64,000 nucleotides of DNA, taken from positions 295,268-359,267 of the forward strand of contig VSDK01001392.1 in assembly GCA_009767595.1 (NCBI GenBank), read 5' to 3'. The position numbers and the translations under genes are program-made. Positions within the stretch are counted from its first letter, which is position 1, and every line of letters starts with the position of its first letter. Below, one piece after another: positions 55,163 through 64,000 of the stretch. This DNA is from Symbiodinium kawagutii. Taxonomy: Eukaryota; Sar; Dinophyceae; Suessiales; Symbiodiniaceae. The notes beneath the pieces are model-generated. The model was not told where the DNA came from and searched no databases. It saw nothing but the letters and a program-made list of their open reading frames with translations.

Positions 55163-58071
55163 GTCGTGGACCGTAGGCTGTCCATGAAATCTTGGACTGA
55201 TTGAACTGGGTTCAATCCAACTAGTGTTTCAAAATTTGTAATTAACACTCCGGTAGTTTCTTTGCTGTGGAGTGAGGTTCACCTTGTGTCAGTCTCACGC
55301 CAAGACTCGTCTCATGTGAGGAGCTACCAGGAGTGCCCCAACCAAATGGTAGACAAACTCGTGTATTTGTCTTGTTGGTTGTTTTCATTGGTATGTGAGC
55401 ATTTAGTTCCAGGCATATACAGCATTGTTTGTGCATGTATTGGGGGGGGGTTCATTACTCTGTTGACAGCAATCAGGGTTTTGTTATTGTTTCTCAAGTT
55501 CGTCTAGAGAATGATGTGCCAAGCTGACCAATGACACATTGTAAAACAGCTCATTGACTCTAGCACACGCAGGACATCATGAAGGCTCTCCGCACAGAAT
55601 GCAACGACTGATCAGTTCTCATGATGAGACCCAGAAATTGGATACGAAGCGGCAGGTTTCTGGTCACGCGAGTCTTGAATGCTAGTCCACTTGATATCCT
55701 CTTAGCGCACCCCTGCGGATAACTTTGGCACCCAACTCAAAGCCTCTCTTGATTTCAATACCAACAAGCTGCACTCTTTTAGGCTAAAGCACCTGCAAAT
55801 TTGACATTCTTTCGGCACCAGGGGTCAGCAGCGAGTTCAGTTGATCAGACCCAAGTAAGCTATCTTTCTCACTAGCACCCTGGCGTTCATCACAAAACTC
55901 GTATGAATGTTCACAACTACACGATGACACTGTTAAGTATTATTGATTATCATGTTCCTGTACATCATGTTTACGTTCTTTGGTTGATATATGCTTACAT
56001 TTTTTTCAATATGTGCATTGTTGTTATTCATCACAGTTCTTGGCAAAATGTCATTCTTTGGCAGATTTCCGATCTCCCGCGGAGTGGCCCCAACGGACAT
56101 TGTTACGTATATACTAAGCATCATACATCATGATGATTATTTTTGGGATTTAGAAGATGATACATAGTGACATAGTAGTTCTAATAGTAAGAAGCAACCC
56201 ACAGTTTCACCACAATTTGGGGAATATCCTTCTTCTCTTATAAGCATGTTGATGGTAAGTCCATACGAATTAAACACCCCATTGTCAGTCAGAATGCTCT
56301 GAAGTTAACAAATCACTTATCATCACAGTACCGATTCTTAATCAGACATGGTAACCATCATGACGCTAATGTTGATGATCATTTGCGGGTCAATGATCAC
56401 CCACATAGTAACGAACCATTGCTAATGATTATAAACAGGTGGTTACTGTGCCCATGGCCATCCATGTGGCTTGACCTGTGCCCACATTGACTCTGTCTCT
56501 GCATGCTGGAACCTTTTTACGGCCCAGGGGCTGGCCATTCCTTTCCGGCGTTGGAAGAGGTGGGCGAAAAATGGACACAGCGGTGGAATTACGGGCAGAC
56601 CACGCAAGCGAGTTGGACAGGTTGATGCGGATGTTTGTTTGTTCTTTAGAATTCAAACTGCTTTACGTACATCTATTTGCTGATTTGTGTTTTTTGAAGA
56701 GAGTATGTTTCAAGTGTATTGCATCTTTATTCTATATCATAAGCTGGATCTATGTGCAACTGTATTTTTATTCTATGCATTGATGTGTATGATAAGTATC
56801 CTTACTGGTAGGTATAAGTACAGTCTACTGGGTTATAGACTATCTGAACTGATTTTGGGATAGGCCATGATTACACACAGACATTGGCAAATGAACATCC
56901 CGTCAGCTATACTAATCTGTGGGCCCTTGGGTAAAGTAACACTTTGATGTGGCTTGAACCACCAGGTTTTAACAGGAATACCAACCAAACAAATGGCAGT
57001 TCAACGTGACTCCCATATCAAAGAGTTTGTTTAAGCCTCCGGATCCCTTTGTTGGTTCACCTTAAGGCTTAGCCTTTTGAATGAGAAGCTGAGGTATCTC
57101 CGGTGATGTGTTGAATGGGCAACTGATGGGTTGAGCTTTGTCAAGACATGCATTAACAAAAACAGTCAAATACTGGGTAACTAATGATTAAGAGTTGAAT
57201 ATTGGCGAATAATAGAAATTAGTGGTTAAATGGTGGTTGGGTAATGCTCAATTTTTCATCAAAATAGTTTGTTTTATGAAAATTAGATTATGTTCGATTA
57301 GATATTGTACATGATTAATCAATGCCTGATTCATGTTTTTGTTCAATACCAAATGCTGTCCAAACTTACTTCTATTGAATTTTTGGGATGTGAACACCAA
57401 GGAGTGCTTGACCCACAGCCGTATATTTGTGGTTGGCAATCGCCCCACATGGGCTTCTCATGAACCAAAAACTATCAAGAGGTATCGGTTGCTATTCGCT
57501 CGGTACATTTTTCATTGTGCTTAGAAACAATAATTTGGATAAGCGGGTTTGTCATCAAAGCAGCTTATTATTGAGATGGACATGGTCAATCGCTGTGTCA
57601 ACAGTTATTAATCATGAATCATGACTATGAAACATCATGACAACACGATCATGATGATGATCCACTGCTGATGCAATGATGACTATGTATACAGTAATCA
57701 TGACGATAATGGCAATAACAACAACGACAACAACAGAAGCAGCAACAACAACAGCAACAACAACGACAACATAATGGTGAATGATCTAACAACTATTTGA
57801 TGGTGTTGGATCGTGGCTGATACAACGTGATCATACTTGGTTAACTAATAAGCAACCAAGACCATTTGCATTTTCAGGCTTTCAACCATAGCTGCATATG
57901 AATCTGCTGGCGTCAAAGGCACTTGTTGGGATTCCCTACCATTACTGTTTGTTTTTTAGAGAGGCTACCTTAATGGCTTCATCCACATGAGTTGTATCAA
58001 ATTCCATTTTCTATCTTTTTTCTTAAATGTGATCAAGGTACCTGGTATCACTAGACTTGTACAGTACATAC
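55163..58071. other. Non-coding DNA
   Basis: AT-rich; a G9 run at 55441-55450, CATCA/GATGATGA words and a CAA/CAG-rich stretch (57717-57769). A GC-rich patch at 56460-56620 has short open frames (RRWKRWAKNGHSGGITGRPR) without splice support. No gene is supported. Confidence 0.5.
57717..57769. repeat. (CAA)n/(CAG) microsatellite
   Basis: About 53 bases of AAC/CAA trinucleotides with GAC, AGC and AGA variants, the complement of the TTG array at 6240. Confidence 0.85.
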
Positions 58072-58182
58072 GTTTGGGTTTTTCTCAAAATAGAGCACCC
58101 CCCAAATCATCCTGTTCATTAGCCATTTATAGTAAACACCATCCATAACTTTGGGTCCCCAACAGCTTGAGAAACACCCATC
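58072..58182. mobile_element. Foldback/MITE-like element, family A variant
   Basis: GGGTTTTTCTCAAAATAGAG at the left and CAGCTTGAGAAACACCCATC at the right form the arms; inner CACCCCCCAAATCAT and TTTGGGTCCCC. The upstream flank GTACAGTACATACGTTTGGG recurs before the next copy. Confidence 0.65.
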
Positions 58183-58250
58183 TACAATCTGCTACAATAA
58201 TTGATCACTAAGACGCTTCGGTTTGGAATCGTACAGTACATATACATTTG

Positions 58251-58433
58251 GGTGTTTATCAAAATAGGGCAGCCCCCAAATCTTCCAAAATTAGCCATTT
58301 ATATCCATTTATAGTTTTAGTAATTATAGTATTTTATATATTTATCCATTCATCTAGAAATTCGCTATATAAATATATATATATATATCGATTGATCTAA
58401 AGAAAACATCCCCTATTGTAAGAAACACCCATT
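58251..58433. mobile_element. Foldback/MITE-like element, family A variant, longer centre
   Basis: GGTGTTTATCAAAATAGGGC and CCCCTATTGTAAGAAACACC are the arms; the centre holds an AT-rich TA tract (58370-58388). Together with the previous copy and the shared GTACAGTACATA flank it suggests a tandem duplication of about 180 bases. Confidence 0.6.
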
Positions 58434-58451
58434 TAGCTGATCATTCTGCAG

Positions 58452-58561
58452 CTTTGCCTGGGAATGCCCTGGGACCAGCTGCCGAGAGCAGGCATGGACT
58501 CTGTCTCCTATGCATGCGAAACCTACAGGCCAGGGTGGCGCTGCCGTGGTGGCTCCCACCG
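58452..58561 (+). CDS. Candidate exon (unrecognised)
   Basis: Between ATTCTGCAG and GTAAGC, 110 bases open in two plus frames; one reads LGMPWDQLPRAGMDSVSYAC then ETYRPGWRCRGGSH. The donor is close to consensus. Another possible acceptor, CATTTTACAG, lies 85 bases downstream. Frame and strand are uncertain. Confidence 0.3.
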
Positions 58562-59439
58562 GTAAGCGCTGGGAGAAGACATGTGGCAACCCGAGGTGAT
58601 GAAGTTCCATTCCTTCTGGGTACGGTGGTCAGATGCATTTTACAGGTTGGTAGCAGCACCCTTGTAAAAATCCCGCAACAACTGGCAACGACACATCTGG
58701 ATAAAGTAGATTGCACTTGTTTGTGGCGGAATATCAAAGAGAAATGTGAAGCTTGTGCTAAGTTTAGGGAGCTGAATTTTCAATACTAACCAAACTGCCC
58801 AGAGTCCGGAAACCTCGAGAACTCGATGGTTCACTTATGCCCTTTTGAAAGGTTTGTACTGATAAAGCCCTTTGTGTGATGGTGACCAACTAGGTGAATT
58901 CTAAAGCTAGTGCAAATTCAGAATGTAGATGCAACATTGCAGCATTTGTTACGTTTATTGATCGCCGTCAGCCACAAGAGGACAGAGCACGCGACGCAAG
59001 CGAATGAGGAAATAGACAAACACACTTTGTGTGTTTTTGTTTGTGATACAACACTTTAATCTATCACCATGTACTGTATCTACGTGTAATGCCAAGTATA
59101 ACTGTTGCTATTAGCACTGTGGTGTTTTTTGTCAGAATTCAGACCACCATCATATTATGTTTTACGTTCAAAGGAAATTCATGATAAACATCTAAATCAT
59201 CACTGTGAGAAGGGTAACTAATTCGAAATTATTAATCGCTTGATATATTCATCAGAAATGATTGAAACCAAATGCCCAAATGCCAGCGTTCAACATTATT
59301 TTCCCAGCAAATCTATTGGTATCTACCAGTTGGTAGGCCGCCCAACCTTCTTGTCACCCTCAGTAACTGGCCGGAAACGATCATCATTATTGAGTAAGCC
59401 ACTCAGGGTCACTTTATTAGCCATTGTTAATTGACCGCT

Positions 59440-59575
59440 ATCAACCACCATTAACCACTATTAACCACTATTAACCACTATTAATCACCATTAGTCACTA
59501 TTCACCACTATTAACAACTGTTAACCACTATAATTCACTCATAAAAAACAACAAAAATTATAAACCACTATTAAC
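59440..59575. repeat. Degenerate TTAACCACTA 10-bp repeat
   Basis: About ten copies of a TTAACCACTA-like decamer in imperfect tandem, part of the wider CCAYYA word bias. The repeats run into the candidate exon at 59579. Confidence 0.8.
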
Positions 59576-59578
59576 CAC

Positions 59579-59677
59579 CGTTTTCAGAAATCGCCGCATT
59601 TGGTCACTGAGATCTCCACCACCGAACTTCGCAACGAGGTCTTCCATTCCCTTGATCCACTCCCTGGTGAACGCTGC
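59579..59677 (-). CDS. Candidate exon, minus strand (unrecognised), phase 0-0
   Basis: On the minus strand CCCCACCTCCAG precedes and GTGGTT follows a 33-codon frame reading AAFTREWIKGMEDLVAKFGG then GDLSDQMRRFLKT. The amphipathic, helix-like sequence and pyrimidine-rich acceptor favour this strand, although the plus strand is open too. No family recognised. Confidence 0.35.
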
Positions 59678-62609
59678 CTGGAGGTGGGGCTGGTGCGGAT
59701 AGGAACCCTGCGGATAGGAACCCCACGGCTACCTGGTGCCATGGGTATAGGGGTTGGTTCAGCCACCTTGTAGGGTGATTTACCGTGGGTATAAGTTGCT
59801 AACTGGTGAGTAGCCATGGTGAATATGACTACCATTTTTTGCGGGTTATACGTTTTTTCGGCAAATGACAACTCCATGGTTACATTCAGCAGCTAGTTAA
59901 TTAAATGGGATGATAATCCAAGTAATGATGGTGAACACATAATCCTCGATGGTAAATACTGGTTGATATATTTGCTAAGATTGGTCAAATGATTGAATTC
60001 ACCAATGTTTATAGTACTCATGCGTATATCAAGGTTGATTTGATGATAACAAATTACTTGTTTTTGTTGACTGAACAGCTAACAGTTCTTAAGACCGGTT
60101 ATGGTGGTGGTTCATCATTTTGGGTGGAGGTGCTTAAAGATTGTGTGTATCGGTAATGACATAAAAACAAGTCGGTTGGCTGTCCTTATGATATTCTTCA
60201 ATGGGTATACATGCGAAGAGCTATACACAATTTGCCCCCTACGATTGTGATGTGGGTAGGCCACCAACCTTCAGCCAAGCGTGAAACAACCACCAGCCAA
60301 CAGCTATGTTGCTGGGTGTTTTCGCTTCCCTGGTGCCAGGTGTGTGCAAGCGGATCGGCACGCCCACGTGGTTTCCACTGGAATTGCATCCTGTCAGGAC
60401 TGCAGTGCCTTGCCACCTGGACATGGCAACGATTGAGCCACAGATTGGAGACGGTAAGGGATGCTATAACCTTCCAATGGGTAAATAAGAGTGGTTCATA
60501 GTGGTTGGTAAGAGATAGTAGTGCTTAGATGTGGTTAGTACTGGGTTAAGAAATGTTTGTAATGGGTTTATTGTTGATGATCATTTCCCTTTTGGATCAG
60601 CTGATGCGATCAGAAGGGATTGCAAGGGATACTAGTCCGCGATGATCAACTTTTGTTTCGAATCATCACTCAGCTTCTTCATCCTGCTATTGACCCACAA
60701 ACAACCACGACAAAAATAAGCCGCCATCCATGAACCCAACATTGAGGCACCATTCACCACCATTGAAATCTATCATCAAAACACCACTCACCATTTTTCA
60801 CCCACAATTTGTTCAGCATTCCTATCAAGCCACCTATCAACCATCACCGCTGCGCAACATCCCAAGCATTGGAGGCAGCCTGAGATCGCCTTTCAGGAAC
60901 TCGCATTGCCAGTGTTGCAGAGACTGCAGCAGGGCGATCGGAACAACGATGGCTGGTGGGAAGCCACAGGGCATGTTACCGGGTCACGGCCTGGTTGTTG
61001 ATGGACTTCGAATGGGTGGGTGTGTACCCTCCAAGAAACACAGTCTGATGGGGAATCGGAATATCCTGCATTTTTGACACAACTCAAACTTTCAGCCAAT
61101 GCTACGAGAGCTATCAGCCACTGCTATGAATTTCACATGTTTTGGTTGGATGGCCAATAATAAATTGCTGACTTTTGCTGCAATCGTCAAACCATGTTAA
61201 ACCAACACATGTTTAAAGTCATCTCAGCTACACTGTAGCAGTTGGTTGTTGTCATTTCTCAACTGACTAGCCAGGTAACAAGCGAGGGTAGTGTCATTGG
61301 GGTAAGCCATTTGCAGACCCAGCTTGTACCCATGAATCCTATACTTACCCCAGCTACAACCAGGATTAGAAGTTTACCTCCATTGCGACCGACCTCCAAG
61401 GTTGGACTTCCAGGAATTTGAAGCTGCCTTGCGGCATGTCTGGAGCTTGGTGAAAGTTGATGGAAACTCGCAGATTTTTTGTTGATGGACTTGGTGCATA
61501 GTCAATGGAAGGGTCTCAGATGCAACGTCATGCATGTTCGATTCCAAGATATTCCAGGTGTTTTGCAGGTGGAAACAAATAAGTTGGCGGTGGGACCTGG
61601 AAGTCCTTTCATTTCGAGGGAGCGCCCGAGTTGTCAGAGTTATGAGCAATACATGACATGATACTAATGGTCATAATATGGTGACCAACCCACGGAAGAT
61701 TCAGCCACCAACAGTATGGCAGCAACCACGGGTCACAGCATGTGCCAAACACAGCTCAGGCTTTCAAGGAGCTCAGCATTTGGGAGTTTGCCTTTTCCTT
61801 TATCCTTTTGCCTTGTCATAGTAATGGGAAATCCATTGTAGTAGGTGGTAATTCACCATCAAATATGTGTTTTTCTTAACACATGGATTATCAACTATTT
61901 TGCATGAGTTGTGTGTCATTGGTTGCAGATTGTGGCTTTTCTGCGTAGTTCTTTACTCAAAGAGGGAGTATTCGGACCGTCTTAAGATTCCACAACTATC
62001 ATGAAAGGTGCACAACCGATAGGGGACCACTCAAGCGCTGATACCTTCTTGCCACAGCCAGAAGCTCCAGTGCCTATAGGGGACTGCTCACTTTCGGTCA
62101 GGGCAAGATGTGTAAGATATGAATGTGTCCGCCACTCATATGAATGTATGAATGCATTCATATGTAAACTGTGAAATACACCTTCAGTCAAATCATTAGA
62201 TTGATATGGTAAATCGAGCTGGCACTGATGGGAGTTTCTTGCAGGCGACGACTAGCCACACCAAATACCACTACAGAAAGTAACTCAATCACAACATATC
62301 GATCCACGTAATTCTACGTCCTACTATGCTAGTGATGTTGCACGTAACGAGCAGGTCAAGTGTCTGGGTCACCCTGAAGTCATCAGTGGAGCGGACAATC
62401 TAAACTGCCAATGGAGGATAGGACGGTTTAATCTAGTAGATGAATGTAGATGATAACCTTTCCATAAACCGACATCAGGCAGAAATGCCTTATGGCATAG
62501 TAACACAGACATTAAAACAACAATATTTATAAAATAGGAGTAAAATCCAATCCTCAAATACTCAGATCCATTAAGTATTTTACTGACATAGATTATTGAC
62601 CACGTAGTC

Positions 62610-62759
62610 ATGGACCACCCATCAGTCATGGCCTACAATGGTCCACCTCACCCACCACCCAAGCAGGGCCGCTTGGGCATGGCTGACGTGGTCTTTGAAG
62701 CCGCAGATGCCAACGGCGACGGGGAGGCAGCGGAAAACGCCGGAGAGCGATTGCAAGAG
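62610..62759 (+). CDS. Candidate first exon with EF-hand-like loop
   Basis: ATG at 62610 follows an in-frame TAG (62589). The 50 codons read MDHPSVMAYNGPPHPPPKQG then GMADVVFEAADANGDGEAAE and ENAGERLQE before GTTGGA. DANGDGEAAEN resembles the calcium loop of an EF-hand, although the second half is not canonical. Codons are GC-rich at the third base, unlike the flanks. The phase-0 end agrees with the exon at 63884. An alternative is an internal exon starting at 62667 after CCAAGCAG. Confidence 0.4.
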
Positions 62760-63883
62760 GTTGGAAAGCAATGTTTGGTTAAGACTTACACTCTGGAAAC
62801 CAACCTGGAACTTAAAAATGACCAGGTTAATAGGTAAACTAGCTATAATTGGTGGATTTTTCCACTTCCAGGTTCATTTGCCAGAGAGTAACTGGGTGGA
62901 TTTCGGCTATGAACGTAGCTTTTTGGCTTTTTTGGGATATGGTTGATTTACAGATACAACTTGATATAACCACTGAAAGTCACACTTTTAGCAAGGGGTC
63001 TAAAAGCCACCAAGTCAATAATTCTGGATGGTTGATATCATATTGACCTCAACAATACTACATAATGGTTGTGTAAGACGTGACCTTGTTGGGGTGATAG
63101 TGGTTTATAATCAACAATAAAGGGTTGAACCAACCAGAAGGTGATTATAGAAATAATGATAATAAGAGGATAATCATGGTTGTTAATAGAAGAGGATAAC
63201 CAACAAAGTTGGTTCGGTTCAACTACTAATCAAAGCTTTGATTGACATTTTTGATTTTCCCTGATATTAGCCAAGGATTGGTTGGTTAACTAGTATTTTT
63301 CATAGGGGTTGAAACCACCAAGATGTGACAGATCTTGATAGTTGATATCATATCAACATGTATCAATCTCAATTATAGTATATTAGCTGGTCTCAACCTC
63401 AAGTCCAAGTCCAGGGTTTAGTATTAGTATTTAGCGGATGACGGTGCACTGGTTGCATAGATGGAGGGATCACTGGAAGGCGCCAACTGTGGTTGAGCTA
63501 CATTTGAATAAGTGCAGTCTATCTCTATAGCAGCTCAACAGCATGCAAGTCAATCCGGCAGGACATGTTAAGTTTCATTCACCATCCAAAATTGGCAAAA
63601 TCATGCAAAATCACCTTGAAGGTGTCCATGGGGATAGCGCCCTGGTCGCTTTCACTAGCTCAAAAATCAAGATGCTTGGCATTTTTGGGTTGTACAACCA
63701 TTGTCAGCCAAACAAATATGTTGATTGGTTGGGTTTTTTCCAACTTGGTGGAACCATTCAACAGGCTGAAACCAACTTGTTATTTCGAATGGTTACATCA
63801 AATTGGACAATTGTGTTACATCAATATGTTCTCAACATCCTGTTTGGCTACAAGAATCAGATTCTTCAGGGCGGCGCAACTAG
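62760..63883. other. Putative intron
   Basis: AT-rich 1.1 kb with GGTTGAACCAACC and GGTTGAAACCACCAAG foldback-type words (63125, 63308). It ends in CGCAACTAG before the next GC-rich frame. Confidence 0.3.
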
Positions 63884-64000
63884 GCTGAAACCAACTACAA
63901 CGATCGCCTCACAAAGCCCCATGAACCGAGCTCAGTGGCAACCGGTGGCAAGGTCAGCATGCTGGAAGCGCGAGCCGCCAAAGACCAGCGCATCCTTCCA
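63884..64000 (+). CDS. Candidate second exon, runs off the window
   Basis: After CAACTAG the frame reads AETNYNDRLTKPHEPSSVAT then GGKVSMLEARAAKDQRILP to the last base. No stop; GC-rich; the only plus frame that looks like protein. In phase with the exon ending at 62759. The gene continues to the right. Confidence 0.4.

Larger units (their letters stand above)
58562..62609. other. Non-coding DNA with GC-rich islands
   Basis: Islands at 59580-59760, 60210-60440 and 60880-61040 have open frames on both strands; the best is listed at 59579-59677. At 60880-61000 the plus strand reads ELALPVLQRLQQGDRNNDGW and the minus strand IVVPIALLQSLQHWQCEFL. A good donor G/GTAAGG is at about 60454. The rest is AT-rich with foldback words. 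No complete gene could be built. Confidence 0.35.

Noticed and set aside
1..64000. tRNA, rRNA or snRNA genes
   Set aside because: I looked for T-loop-like GGTTCGAATCC words and conserved rRNA segments and saw none that fold convincingly. A tRNAscan or Infernal run would be decisive.

Overview
The window looks like nuclear DNA of a dinoflagellate, quite possibly from the Suessiales/Symbiodiniaceae side. The reasons are large LINE-type retroelements with the family signatures I associate with dinoflagellates (the ORF-opening word IGEACNPGP, a YVDN reverse-transcriptase motif, cytosine-C5 methyltransferase domains inside a retroelement ORF), an intronless gene joining a ubiquitin-like N-terminus to ankyrin repeats, and vast low-complexity non-coding DNA. 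Species assignment is inference; nothing here fixes it.

Layout. 1-26.5 kb is almost gene-poor: trinucleotide and tetranucleotide microsatellites, a 46-bp minisatellite organised as 92-bp dimers (13.8-14.9 kb), an 82-bp satellite in 16 near-identical copies (19.6-20.9 kb), foldback (MITE-like) elements, and short GC-rich islands, several of which have an open frame between plausible splice sites. 26.5-28.0 kb carries the ankyrin gene, apparently cut short by a nonsense change. 30.2-39.6 kb is a 9.4-kb minus-strand LINE with two cistrons: ORF1 (1344 aa) has a complete-looking cytosine methyltransferase plus ubiquitin-like modules, and ORF2 has endonuclease, reverse transcriptase, CCHC knuckle and RNase H, interrupted by one frameshift and one 49-N gap. 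The LINE sits inside a copy of the foldback element, which gives its ends.

44.4-49.5 kb is a second, plus-strand methyltransferase ORF of 1679 aa, intact, with a cysteine-protease-like segment behind two ubiquitin-like (beta-grasp) segments. Behind it, 50.3-54.7 kb is a LINE ORF2 full of stops and frameshifts (RT and RNase H still readable). 55.2-64 kb returns to non-coding DNA with foldback pairs and candidate exons; a possible host gene starts at 62.6 kb and runs off the window.

How the parts fit. The recognisable proteins are mostly retroelement machinery. Both ORF1 proteins pair DNA cytosine methylation with ubiquitin-like and (in one) protease-like modules, which would be an unusual toolkit for a selfish element. 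A set of plus-strand exon-like islands between 23.7 and 43.9 kb have compatible splice phases and would place the LINE, antisense, in an intron of a host gene; this is a hypothesis that RNA data would settle.
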